Source: Belliella kenyensis
GTDB taxonomy: Bacteria; Bacteroidota; Bacteroidia; Cytophagales; Cyclobacteriaceae
Reading direction: 5' to 3'
Assembly: GCF_022549675.1 (NCBI RefSeq)
Contig: NZ_JAKZGR010000004.1
Span: forward strand, 248,001 to 312,000
Length of the DNA stretch: 64,000 nucleotides
In this document: piece by piece, positions 54,027-63,274 of the stretch
Numbering within the stretch: the stretch's first letter is position 1
How the letters are laid out: every line of letters begins with the position of its first letter
The notes under the pieces: model-generated
What the model was told of the DNA's origin: nothing
The model's input: only the letters and a program-made list of their open reading frames with translations
Databases searched by the model: none
Made by a program: the position numbers and the translations under genes

Positions 54027-57000
54027 ATGAATAAAGGATTATACCGTTCAGATTTTGAACATGATTCTTGTGGTATAGGTGCAGTCGTAAATGTCAAAGG
54101 AGTGAAAACCCATGAGACCATTAGCGATGCACTCTATATGTTAAGTAACATGGAGCATAGAGGAGGCCGAGGCAGTGATCCCAAAACTGGCGATGGTGCT
54201 GGGATATTGATACAGGTTCCACATTCTTTTTTGAAAGAAGTAACCCAAAGAGCAGGATTTGAGATTCCTGGTGAAGGTAGCTATGGTGTTGGCATGACAT
54301 TTTTTCCAAAAAACAAACAATTATATAAGAAGTCCAAAGAAAGACTAAACCAAATCATCAAAGAACTGGGCTTCAAACTTTTGGGATATCGTCAAGTACC
54401 CGTAGATGAAACAGTCCCTGGTTCGGGAGCATTAGACGTGATGCCAATCATCGAGCAAGTATTCGTCAGACATCAAGATGGTCTTCAAGACATAGATCTT
54501 GAACGCAAGCTATATGTCTTGAGAAACTACGCCACTAGAGAGATCAACAAAGAAATCCCTGGTGTGAACAATGCTTTTTACTTTGCTAGCTTCAGCTCAA
54601 ATACCATAATATATAAAGGACAACTCCGTACTGATCAAGTTTTACCTTTTTACAAAGACTTACAAAACAACAAGATCACCTCGGGCTTGGCTATAGTTCA
54701 CTCAAGATTTTCTACCAACACATTCCCAAATTGGAGACTTGCGCAGCCATTTAGGTACTTATCACACAATGGAGAGATCAATACCATCAGAGGAAACTTG
54801 AATAAAATGAAATCTAAGATGTCTTTGATGAGATCTGTAAATTTCACTGATCAAGAACTCTCAATGGTAATGCCAGTGACCAACAAGCAGTACTCCGACT
54901 CTGCCAACCTAGACGCTTTGGTAGAGCTATTGACATTGAGTGGAAGATCATTGCCTCATGTGATGATGATGCTAGTGCCTGAGGCTTGGCAAGACAATCA
55001 GATGATGGATAAAGATAGAAAAGCTTTCTACAAATTCCACGCAGCTCTCATGGAGCCATGGGATGGTCCAGCAGCTTTACTTTTCACTGACGGAAAATCT
55101 ATAGGTGCTACCTTGGACAGAAATGGTCTTAGACCTCTACGCTATTTCATAACCAACGATGATAGAGTAATCTTGTCTTCAGAAGCTGGGGCACTTCCAA
55201 TCAGGGAGGCTACTATTAAAGAAAAGGGAAGAATCAGTCCAGGAAGAATGCTTTGGATTGATTTGGAAAAAGGCAAAGTGGCATTCGATGATGAAGTAAA
55301 ATCTTCAATCTGTGACAACAAGCCTTACGACAAGTGGGTGAGAGAAGAAAGGCTAAAATTGAGATTGATGCCTGACCCAAAAACCCTAAGCAGCCCATAT
55401 TCTACAGAAGAGTTGAAGAAAAGGCAGACCATTTTCGGCTATACTTCTGAGGAAGTGAAAGTAATACTTGCCCCTATGGGAGATACTTCCTATGAGCCAA
55501 TAGGCTCCATGGGAGCTGATACCCCACTCGCTGTACTTTCCAAACAAAGTCAGCATGTATCAAACTACTTCAAACAACTCTTTGCTCAGGTCAGTAACCC
55601 ACCAATAGATCCGATAAGAGAGAAATTGGTAATGTCCCTATTTACTAGAATTGGTGAAAGCCATAACATACTTGACGAAAGTCCAAGACATACTAGACAA
55701 ATACATATTTCTCAGCCTGTATTGTTAAACGAAGATCTTGAGAAGCTCAAAAATCTTGAAGATCAGGGCTATCGCGCTGTGACATTACAAGCGCACTTTA
55801 ATGCTGATCATAGGCCAGGAAGCCTACTGGAAGCGTTAAACGAACTAGGAAGACAAGCTGAAGGTGCAATATACGCAGGCAAAAACATCATTATCATTTC
55901 AGATCGAGGCTCAGACCAAACCAAAGCACCAATCCCAAGCTTACTAGCCATCGGAGCTGTACACCACCACTTGGTAAAAAAGAAACTTCGAACTCGTGCT
56001 GGATTGGTAGTAGAGGCGGGCGATATTAGAGAGACTCATCACTTTGCCACTGTAATTGGCTATGGAGCCTCAGCTATCAACCCTTACTTGGCTCTAGAAA
56101 CACTTCTTGATTTGAATGAAAAAGGTCAATTAAGCAAACAGCTTCCTTCGAAACAACTTTTTGCAAATTATCAAGCGGCTGTAGGTAAAGGATTGCTTAA
56201 AGTACTTTCCAAAATGGGAATCAGTACCCTTCAATCCTACCAAGGTGCTCAAATTTTTGAAGCTATAGGATTGGGTCCTGAAGTAATCGACAGGTGCTTC
56301 AAAGGGACCGTGAGTAGGATCTCAGGTATATCCTTTGATGAGTTGGCGGAAGAGGTGCTTATCAGACACCAAGCAGCCTATGAGACTGATAGACCTGTAT
56401 TGGAGACAGGTGGTGTATACCAATGGAAGCGTAGAGGGGAAAAACACATGTTCAACCCTGAATCGATTCATTTGCTACAAAAATCCACACGGCTCAATGA
56501 CTATGCATTGTACAAAAAATTCGCTGAAAAAATCAATGTGCAAACCAAAGATGCATTGACACTCAGAGGATTATTTGAATTTAAGAAAAGAATCTCTATC
56601 CCTATAGAGGAAGTAGAACCGATAGAGTCCATCCTGAAGCGATTTGCTACAGGTGCGATGTCTTTTGGATCGATTTCTCACGAAGCACATACTACTTTAG
56701 CAATCGCCATGAACAGGATCGGTGCAAAAAGTAATAGTGGAGAAGGAGGAGAAGACGAAATAAGATTTGAAAGAAAGGAAAATGGAGACTGGGAAAGGTC
56801 AGCTATCAAGCAAGTGGCTTCAGGTAGATTCGGCGTCACTTCCAACTACCTCAGCAATGCTGAAGAGATCCAAATCAAAATGGCACAAGGTGCTAAGCCT
56901 GGTGAAGGTGGTCAGCTACCAGGTCACAAAGTAGATGATTGGATAGGAAGGGTTAGACATTCTACTCCTGGAGTTGGGCTGATTTCACCTCCTCCACACC

Positions 57001-58517
57001 ATGATATCTACTCTATTGAAGATTTGGCTCAATTGATCTTCGATTTGAAAAATGCCAATCGCAAAGCCAGAATCAATGTCAAGCTTGTATCTCAAGCTGG
57101 AGTAGGAACAGTAGCAGCAGGTGTGGCTAAAGCACAATCAGATGTGATTCTGATCTCTGGAGCCGATGGAGGTACAGGAGCATCTCCACTTAGCTCTATA
57201 AGACATGCGGGCCTACCTTGGGAGCTTGGACTTTCTGAAGCTCATCAGACATTGGTAAAAAACAACCTAAGAAGTAGGGTAGTACTTCAGACAGACGGAC
57301 AGCTTCGTACAGGTAGAGACATAGCTATTGCGACCCTTTTGGGAGCGGAAGAATGGGGTATCTCTACAGGAGCTCTGGTCGTAGAGGGATGTATCATGAT
57401 GAGAAAATGTCACCTCAACACCTGTCCAGTAGGTATCGCTACGCAAAATCCAGATTTGCGAAAACTTTTCACTGGTGATCCTGACCATGTAGTAAATTAT
57501 TTCAGATTCCTCGCCCAAGATCTCAGAGAGATCATGGCTTCATTGGGATTTGCAACGATTGATGAAATGGTAGGTCAGAGTGATGTACTCAAAGCTACTG
57601 GAAATATGAACCATTGGAAATGGGACAAAGTAGACCTCACACCAGTATTCCATAAAGTGGAAGTCCCTGACCATGTTGGAGTACACAAGCAAATAGATCA
57701 AGAGTTTGAGCTTAAGAAAGTGCTCGACAGAAAACTGATCAAAGCAGCCCTCCCAGCCCTAGAGCAAGCCAATGAAGTCAAAGGAAAATTCGAAATCAAA
57801 AACATAGATCGCTCCGTAGGAGCCATGCTTTCTAATGAAATTTCTAAAATATATGGAAGTCCAGGCCTACCAGAAGATACTATTCAGTACAAATTCATAG
57901 GCTCAGCGGGACAGACATTTGGAGGATTCTTGACCAAAGGAGTAACCTTTGAGCTTGAAGGAGAGGCCAATGATTACTTCGGAAAAGGATTATCTGGAGG
58001 AAAACTGATCGTATATCCAAGCAGAAATGCCTCCTTCCGAGCCGAAGACAACATCATCATTGGCAACGTGGCGTTCTATGGCGCAACCTCAGGTGAAGCC
58101 TTTATCAATGGAAAAGGTGGGGAAAGATTCTGTGTAAGAAACTCAGGGGTAAGCACCGTAGTAGAAGGCATAGGCGATCATGGATGTGAGTATATGACTG
58201 GTGGATTGGTAGTGAATCTTGGAGAAATAGGCAGAAACTTTGCCGCTGGTATGAGCGGAGGTATTGCATACATTCTCAAAGACTATCTACACTTGATCAA
58301 TCAGGAGATGGTCGACATCGATCCATTGAATGAAGATGATTTTGTCTTGATCAAAGAAATGACTACCAAACACAAAGCACTCACTAAGAGTCCTCTGGCT
58401 GGAGAATATTTAGACAAATGGGACACTTACAAAGAGCGATTTGCCAAAGTAATCCCAAGAGATTACAAAGAGGTATTGAGAAAAAGAGCTTTGGAACAAT
58501 CAAAAACATTAGTGTAA
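54027..58517 (+). CDS. gltB: Glutamate synthase, large subunit
   Basis: Makes two glutamates from glutamine and 2-oxoglutarate with GltD; cytosolic iron-sulfur flavoprotein. From ATG 54027 the chain has 1496 residues, usual for the alpha subunit. The N-terminal nucleophile is C15 (HDSCGIG), freed by removing a short propeptide. Next come the amidotransferase domain, the central domain, the FMN synthase domain (IGAKSNSGEGGED, GAKPGEGGQLPGHKV, LISGADGGTGASP), the [3Fe-4S] Cys cluster (CIMMRKCHLNTCPVG) and the C-terminal GxGxG helix. A TTG at 54021 was not chosen. gltD follows with a one-base gap. Confidence 0.97.
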   Translation: MNKGLYRSDFEHDSCGIGAVVNVKGVKTHETISDALYMLSNMEHRGGRGSDPKTGDGAGILIQVPHSFLKEVTQRAGFEIPGEGSYGVGMTFFPKNKQLYKKSKERLNQIIKELGFKLLGYRQVPVDETVPGSGALDVMPIIEQVFVRHQDGLQDIDLERKLYVLRNYATREINKEIPGVNNAFYFASFSSNTIIYKGQLRTDQVLPFYKDLQNNKITSGLAIVHSRFSTNTFPNWRLAQPFRYLSHNGEINTIRGNLNKMKSKMSLMRSVNFTDQELSMVMPVTNKQYSDSANLDALVELLTLSGRSLPHVMMMLVPEAWQDNQMMDKDRKAFYKFHAALMEPWDGPAALLFTDGKSIGATLDRNGLRPLRYFITNDDRVILSSEAGALPIREATIKEKGRISPGRMLWIDLEKGKVAFDDEVKSSICDNKPYDKWVREERLKLRLMPDPKTLSSPYSTEELKKRQTIFGYTSEEVKVILAPMGDTSYEPIGSMGADTPLAVLSKQSQHVSNYFKQLFAQVSNPPIDPIREKLVMSLFTRIGESHNILDESPRHTRQIHISQPVLLNEDLEKLKNLEDQGYRAVTLQAHFNADHRPGSLLEALNELGRQAEGAIYAGKNIIIISDRGSDQTKAPIPSLLAIGAVHHHLVKKKLRTRAGLVVEAGDIRETHHFATVIGYGASAINPYLALETLLDLNEKGQLSKQLPSKQLFANYQAAVGKGLLKVLSKMGISTLQSYQGAQIFEAIGLGPEVIDRCFKGTVSRISGISFDELAEEVLIRHQAAYETDRPVLETGGVYQWKRRGEKHMFNPESIHLLQKSTRLNDYALYKKFAEKINVQTKDALTLRGLFEFKKRISIPIEEVEPIESILKRFATGAMSFGSISHEAHTTLAIAMNRIGAKSNSGEGGEDEIRFERKENGDWERSAIKQVASGRFGVTSNYLSNAEEIQIKMAQGAKPGEGGQLPGHKVDDWIGRVRHSTPGVGLISPPPHHDIYSIEDLAQLIFDLKNANRKARINVKLVSQAGVGTVAAGVAKAQSDVILISGADGGTGASPLSSIRHAGLPWELGLSEAHQTLVKNNLRSRVVLQTDGQLRTGRDIAIATLLGAEEWGISTGALVVEGCIMMRKCHLNTCPVGIATQNPDLRKLFTGDPDHVVNYFRFLAQDLREIMASLGFATIDEMVGQSDVLKATGNMNHWKWDKVDLTPVFHKVEVPDHVGVHKQIDQEFELKKVLDRKLIKAALPALEQANEVKGKFEIKNIDRSVGAMLSNEISKIYGSPGLPEDTIQYKFIGSAGQTFGGFLTKGVTFELEGEANDYFGKGLSGGKLIVYPSRNASFRAEDNIIIGNVAFYGATSGEAFINGKGGERFCVRNSGVSTVVEGIGDHGCEYMTGGLVVNLGEIGRNFAAGMSGGIAYILKDYLHLINQEMVDIDPLNEDDFVLIKEMTTKHKALTKSPLAGEYLDKWDTYKERFAKVIPRDYKEVLRKRALEQSKTLV

Positions 58518-58518
58518 T

Positions 58519-59991
58519 ATGGGAGCGAAAGAAGGATTTATCCAATATAAAAGAGAGCTACCAGAGTCACGCTCTCCCGAAGAAAGAATTAGTGATTACA
58601 AAGAAATATATAAGCCGTTTGATGCACAAAAATTAAACGAGCAGTCAGCAAGGTGCATGGATTGCGGTATACCATTTTGCCACCAGGGGTGTCCGCTGGG
58701 TAATGTCATACCTGAGTTTAACGATGCTGTATACCATAATGAATGGGAGGAAGCTTTCCATATATTAAAAAGCACTAACAATTTCCCAGAATTTACTGGT
58801 AGGATATGCCCAGCGCCCTGTGAGGCATCATGTGTGCTAGGGATCAACAAAGACCCTGTAGCCATAGAGCTTATCGAAAAGCATATTGCCGAAAAAGCTT
58901 ATGAATTAGGATTTGTCAAGCCTAAGTTACCTAAAACCGAAACAGGCAAAACTGTGGCGGTAATAGGCTCAGGACCTGCAGGACTAGCTGCAGCTGATCA
59001 GCTCAATCAAGCTGGGCACAAAGTAACACTTTACGAAAAAGACAAAAAAGTAGGGGGGCTCCTTCGATACGGTATACCAGATTTCAAATTAGAAAAATGG
59101 GTAATAGATAGGAGGGTTGAAGTGATGGAGCAAGAGGGTGTTATATTCTCTACGGAAACAGAAATTGGTGTCAATGTAAAAGCAGAAGAAATACTTGCTA
59201 ACTTTGACGCTGTAGTACTTGCTACAGGAGCAGCACAGCCGCGACAATTGAATATTAAAGGTGCTGACCTAAAAGGTGTACACTTTGCAATGGAATTCCT
59301 AGGTAAGCAAAACCAAGTCGTAGGTGGTGAAATCGAGGAAAATCCAATTTCTGCAAAAGACAAACATATCGTGGTGATCGGTGGAGGAGACACGGGCTCT
59401 GACTGTATTGGTACATCAAATAGGCACGGTGCAAAGAGTATCTTGCAACTTGAATTGCTACCTAAGCCTCCTAAGCAAAGAACGGAATTGAATCCTTGGC
59501 CTGAATGGCCAATGACTTTGAAAACTTCCAGCTCTCATGAAGAAGGAGCAGAAAGGGTTTTCTCCGTGCTTACCAAGGAGTTTGTCGGCAATAAAAAAGG
59601 TGAAGTCACTGGCTTAGTACTGGTAGATATAGAATGGAAACATGAAAATGGTAGGATGCAATTTGTAGAAATTGCAGGTACAGAGCGTACTGTACCATGT
59701 GATTTAGCATTCTTAGCTATTGGATATACAGGGCCTGCTGAAAATGGCCTGCTTGAAGCATTCAAGGTCGAGAGGATGGAAAACAGCCTTCCTATGTCCA
59801 AAGATTATCAATCTACATCCAAGAAGGTATTTTTGGCTGGTGACATGAGAAGGGGACAATCTCTCGTAGTTTGGGCTATATCAGAAGGAAGGGAAGCGGC
59901 AGTTCGGGTAGATGAATTTCTCCAGGGTAGTTCTGTGCTACCAAGAAAAGATGAAGGATTTTATCAAGTTGAGCAAGAAATGGCTCCTTAA
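58519..59991 (+). CDS. gltD: Glutamate synthase, small subunit
   Basis: NADPH-dependent electron-supplying partner of GltB. The 490-residue protein has an N-terminal four-Cys iron-sulfur region (CMDCGIPFCHQGCPLGNVIP and CPAPCEASCVLG), FAD site VAVIGSGPAGLAAADQL, GGLLRYGIPDFKLEK, the NADPH site VVIGGGDTGSDCIG and a C-terminal FAD contact (FLAGDMRRGQSLVVWAISEGREAA). Its length fits the beta subunit. Two hairpins follow the stop. Confidence 0.97.
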   Translation: MGAKEGFIQYKRELPESRSPEERISDYKEIYKPFDAQKLNEQSARCMDCGIPFCHQGCPLGNVIPEFNDAVYHNEWEEAFHILKSTNNFPEFTGRICPAPCEASCVLGINKDPVAIELIEKHIAEKAYELGFVKPKLPKTETGKTVAVIGSGPAGLAAADQLNQAGHKVTLYEKDKKVGGLLRYGIPDFKLEKWVIDRRVEVMEQEGVIFSTETEIGVNVKAEEILANFDAVVLATGAAQPRQLNIKGADLKGVHFAMEFLGKQNQVVGGEIEENPISAKDKHIVVIGGGDTGSDCIGTSNRHGAKSILQLELLPKPPKQRTELNPWPEWPMTLKTSSSHEEGAERVFSVLTKEFVGNKKGEVTGLVLVDIEWKHENGRMQFVEIAGTERTVPCDLAFLAIGYTGPAENGLLEAFKVERMENSLPMSKDYQSTSKKVFLAGDMRRGQSLVVWAISEGREAAVRVDEFLQGSSVLPRKDEGFYQVEQEMAP

Positions 59992-60021
59992 TTTTAATTT
60001 GAAACCACTAATACAACCAAT

Positions 60022-60048
60022 AGCCGGCCTGGGAAATCTAGGTCGGCT
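60022..60048 (+). terminator. Likely gltD terminator
   Basis: Stem AGCCGGCCT / AGGTCGGCT (one G-U pair) 30 bases after the gltD stop, then TATATTTTAT. The T-run is broken, so efficiency may be moderate. Confidence 0.6.
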
Positions 60049-60062
60049 TATATTTTATCAAG

Positions 60063-60094
60063 AAAAAATGCAGGCCAAATTGACCTGCATTTTT
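60063..60094. terminator. Bidirectional terminator between gltD and the DUF4890 gene
   Basis: Stem AAAAATGCAGG / CCTGCATTTTT around a short partly paired loop, with A and T runs on both sides; located between convergent genes. Confidence 0.75.
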
Positions 60095-60123
60095 GTATTA
60101 CATTTAACCAACCTTTATGAAAA

Positions 60124-60606
60124 TTACTGCTGTGCTCTCGGTCCTCTGGCACCACGCTCACCTCTTTGACCTCTTCTATATTTTTCTCTATCAGGATTTG
60201 TCCTTGCATCTCTGATGGTATTCATTCTTTTCTTATCTTCATCCTGTAGCTGTTCATACCTCTTCAGTTGCTCGGGAGTAAGTACAGCGGTGATTTTTTC
60301 TTGCTGTGCTTGATGCTTAGCTTTCATCTCTTCTCTTTTTGCTTTCATCTCTTCCTTTCTTGCTTCCATTTCAGCTTGCTTTTTATTCGCATTTTCTAAA
60401 TGAATAGTATAAATCTGCCCTTTCTGATTTTCATCTAACTCTAATTTATCTGCTAGCCTATTTGTTGCCATTTCTGCTCTCTTTTCTGGGCTAGCCATTT
60501 CAGCCCTCTTTTCTGGGCTCATACCATTTCTTGGTGATACTCTCTGAGCTTGTGCTGACAATACTCCTAAGGAAAACATTGCGACGATTATCAATAGCTT
60601 TTTCAT
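60124..60606 (-). CDS. Secreted DUF4890/Spy-like protein
   Basis: A 160-residue periplasmic protein with a signal peptide ending AQA (residue 20). The mature part is mostly charged helix: a nine-residue repeat SPEKRAEMA occurs twice in tandem, an E/K/M-rich helix (MEARKEEMKAKREEMKAKH) follows, then a LTPEQLKRYEQLQ segment like the LTxxQ motif of Spy/CpxP chaperones. The C-terminus is arginine- and glycine-rich. It resembles DUF4890 proteins of Bacteroidota. A stress-related periplasmic chaperone role is inference. Confidence 0.78.
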   Translation of the reverse strand: MKKLLIIVAMFSLGVLSAQAQRVSPRNGMSPEKRAEMASPEKRAEMATNRLADKLELDENQKGQIYTIHLENANKKQAEMEARKEEMKAKREEMKAKHQAQQEKITAVLTPEQLKRYEQLQDEDKKRMNTIRDARTNPDREKYRRGQRGERGARGPRAQQ

Positions 60607-60774
60607 GATTTCTTTGTTTAAGGTTAATATTTCTTCTTATTAAGATCCATCACTTACCCGGGTAGATTGGATGTTGGTTTAGTTTCCAATTTCTTTTGGA
60701 ATTTGTCTTTTAGACCAAGCCCCCGCTCGAAGGTTTAATCTACCACTCAAAGAAAAATGTTAACAAACGTTAAA

Positions 60775-60808
60775 CAAAAAAAGGCTACTCCTTGACAAGA
60801 GTAGCCTT
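60775..60808 (-). terminator. Terminator of the GltP-type symporter gene
   Basis: Arms AAGGCTACTC and GAGTAGCCTT with an eight-base loop, and on the minus strand a following TTTTTTTG run. It lies about 20 bases past the stop. Confidence 0.88.
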
Positions 60809-60828
60809 CCAAAAGGATTATTGTTGGG

Positions 60829-62175
60829 TTATTGTTGCTCTAATTCTTCTGCGCTTGGTGTGAAAGGATTCGAAGCTCGAATCAATCCAGCTGGTAGCTC
60901 TCCTTCAGTAGAGGCCACTGTGACACATACAGCTGCATCTCCAGTGATGTTTACTACTGTCCTGAACATATCCAAAATTCTATCAGGTGCGATGATAAGT
61001 GCTACACCAGCTCCAGGTACACCAATCGCTTCAAGTACTATGATTAGCATGATCAACCCAGCTCCTGGCACCCCCGCAGAACCAATTGCAGCTAAAGTAG
61101 CTGTAAGGACAATGGTCAATTGCTGAGATAAAGTTAGGTCCATCCCCAATGCTTGTGCGATAAAAACCGCAGCTACAGCTTGATACAAGCTGGTACCATT
61201 CATGTTGATAGTAGCTCCAAGAGGAAGCACAAAGCTACTCACCTCTTCAGATACACCGATCTCTTCTTCTACCAGCTTCATGGTCACAGGGAGTGTGGCT
61301 GAACTAGAAGAGGTAGAGAATCCCAGCAGCATGGCTGGTCTCATTGATTTGATAAAGTCAAGGAATGATAGCTTGGTAAAAGCTTTGAGCATGGCACTGT
61401 ACACTCCGACGATAATCAGGAACAAGCCTCCCATGACGACCAAAGTATACTTAAGAAGTGCTAGAAGCAATTCGACTGCTGAATCTGGATTTTCCCCAGC
61501 AATTTCTACAATAAGAGAAGCCATCAGCGCAAATACCCCATATGGAGCAATCATCATGATATATTCTACAATCTTGATGATGACATCATTGAGGGCATCA
61601 AAAAAGTCTGTGAATGTCTTGGCCTTTTCTTTAGAAATCTGAAGCAAAGCAATACCCGCAATGATCGCAAAAAACACAACCTGAAGCATGCTACCATTGT
61701 CAGCGGCGGCGGCGATGAGATTTTCTGGAACAATATCTACCAATGGCTGAAGTGGCCCTTGGTCTTTGATGGCAGCAGCAGAATCTGCTTTGGAACCTGC
61801 TTGAGAGTCAAATTGAGCCATAAGTTTATCTCTCGTCTCCTGAGGGAGCTGCTCACCTGGCTCAAAGAAGTTAACCAATAATAGCCCAAGAGTAATTGCT
61901 ATAATAGTGGTAACTAAGTAGGCCAATATTGTCTTTCCGCCAATTCTAGAAAGCTTTGAGATATCACCAAGATTAGAAACCCCTACAATCAAAGATGCCA
62001 AAACCAGTGGAACAGCAATCATTTTGAGGGCATTGATAAAAATCGTCCCGATGGGCTTGATATAGTTCACCGTAAACTCTGGTGAAATTCCAAATTGGAT
62101 AATCACCAATCCAAAAATCAATCCTAATACTAGCCCAGCAATAATCTGGGTATGTAAGGGTATTTTTTTAAACAT
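60829..62175 (-). CDS. Dicarboxylate/amino acid:cation symporter (GltP/DctA family)
   Basis: Inner-membrane transporter of the DAACS family for glutamate/aspartate or C4-dicarboxylates with Na+ or H+. The 448-residue protein shows the re-entrant loop FSTSSSSATLPVTM, the NMNGTSLYQAVAAVFIAQA segment, and the binding helix with LDMFRTVVNITGDAAVCV. A moderately polar insert lies at about residues 115-145 in the periplasmic loop. The substrate is not fixed by sequence; closeness to gltBD fits glutamate. It has its own terminator and a 19-base gap from aroC upstream. Confidence 0.93.
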   Translation of the reverse strand: MFKKIPLHTQIIAGLVLGLIFGLVIIQFGISPEFTVNYIKPIGTIFINALKMIAVPLVLASLIVGVSNLGDISKLSRIGGKTILAYLVTTIIAITLGLLLVNFFEPGEQLPQETRDKLMAQFDSQAGSKADSAAAIKDQGPLQPLVDIVPENLIAAAADNGSMLQVVFFAIIAGIALLQISKEKAKTFTDFFDALNDVIIKIVEYIMMIAPYGVFALMASLIVEIAGENPDSAVELLLALLKYTLVVMGGLFLIIVGVYSAMLKAFTKLSFLDFIKSMRPAMLLGFSTSSSSATLPVTMKLVEEEIGVSEEVSSFVLPLGATINMNGTSLYQAVAAVFIAQALGMDLTLSQQLTIVLTATLAAIGSAGVPGAGLIMLIIVLEAIGVPGAGVALIIAPDRILDMFRTVVNITGDAAVCVTVASTEGELPAGLIRASNPFTPSAEELEQQ

Positions 62176-62194
62176 AATATTTGGGTTAAATACT

Positions 62195-63274
62195 TTACAA
62201 TTTATTCGTCCTGCTGATCAAGAGGTAGTCTGCCAAAACAAGTGCAGCCATGGCTTCTACAATAGGTACAGCTCTAGGCACTACACATGGATCATGCCTT
62301 CCTTTGCCAGACACCGTTACTGCTTCTCCTGCTTCATTGACAGACTCTTGATCTATCATGATGGTCGCCACTGGCTTGAATGCTACTTTGAAATAAATAT
62401 CCTCACCATTGGAAATACCTCCTTGAATACCTCCACTGTGATTAGTTTTTGTCCTAGTCTTTCCAGTTTGGTCTGTATAAAACACATCGTTGTGTTCAGA
62501 GCCACGCATACTTACACCTTCAAATCCACTTCCATACTCAAAGCCCTTTACGGCATTGATGCTTAGCATAGCCTTCCCCAGTTCAGCATGAAGTCTATCA
62601 AACACTGGTTCTCCCAATCCTGCTGGTGCTCCTGTAATCACACAGCTCACCACACCACCTACTGTATCTCTAGACTTTCGGATCGAATCTATATAATCAA
62701 TCATCTCCTCTGCCTTCTTAGCATCTGGACATCTTAGTATATTATCTTCTATCTTGGAGAGATCTAGCTTGTGGTAAGGTGTGTCGAGCTTAAGATGCCC
62801 AACTTGACTTACATACGCTTTGATATCAATACCAAAATGCTTTAGAAATAACTTGGCAACAGCTCCACCTGCAACTCTAGCAGCAGTTTCCCTAGCACTA
62901 CTTCTCCCCCCACCTCGATAATCGCGAACGCCATATTTCTCGTGATAAGTAAAGTCAGCGTGTGAAGGTCTAAATTTATCCGCAATATGACCATAATCTT
63001 TACTTTTTTGGTCAGTATTCATGATGACCATCCCTATAGGAGTGCCAGTACTCTTTCCTTCAAAAACTCCAGAAAGCAACTGAAATTCATCTTCTTCTTT
63101 CCTTTGTGTTGTAATTTTTGACTGGCCTGGCTTACGGCGTTGCATCTCTGATCTGATGAATTCCTCATCTATGACTAAGCCTGCTGGACAGCCATCTATG
63201 ATTACACCTAGCCCCTTGCCATGCGATTCCCCGAAGGTGCTGATTTTGAAAATCTTTCCGAATGAATTACCCAT
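62195..63274 (-). CDS. aroC: Chorismate synthase
   Basis: Last step of the shikimate pathway, EPSP to chorismate, needing reduced FMN. The 359 residues show the N-terminal [18 protein letters not shown], the [19 protein letters not shown] run, the core [55 protein letters not shown] and the C-terminal [28 protein letters not shown]. It overlaps the upstream batD-type gene by eight bases, so it is translated with it. Confidence 0.97.
   Translation of the reverse strand: MGNSFGKIFKISTFGESHGKGLGVIIDGCPAGLVIDEEFIRSEMQRRKPGQSKITTQRKEEDEFQLLSGVFEGKSTGTPIGMVIMNTDQKSKDYGHIADKFRPSHADFTYHEKYGVRDYRGGGRSSARETAARVAGGAVAKLFLKHFGIDIKAYVSQVGHLKLDTPYHKLDLSKIEDNILRCPDAKKAEEMIDYIDSIRKSRDTVGGVVSCVITGAPAGLGEPVFDRLHAELGKAMLSINAVKGFEYGSGFEGVSMRGSEHNDVFYTDQTGKTRTKTNHSGGIQGGISNGEDIYFKVAFKPVATIMIDQESVNEAGEAVTVSGKGRHDPCVVPRAVPIVEAMAALVLADYLLISRTNKL

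Noticed and set aside
59031-59393. 120-codon open frame antisense to gltD
   Set aside because: Lies opposite the FAD/NADPH region of gltD; serine/proline-rich shadow without motifs.
61202-61642. 146-codon open frame on the plus strand inside the symporter gene
   Set aside because: The opposite strand encodes an unmistakable DAACS transporter; the frame is a by-product of its codon use.
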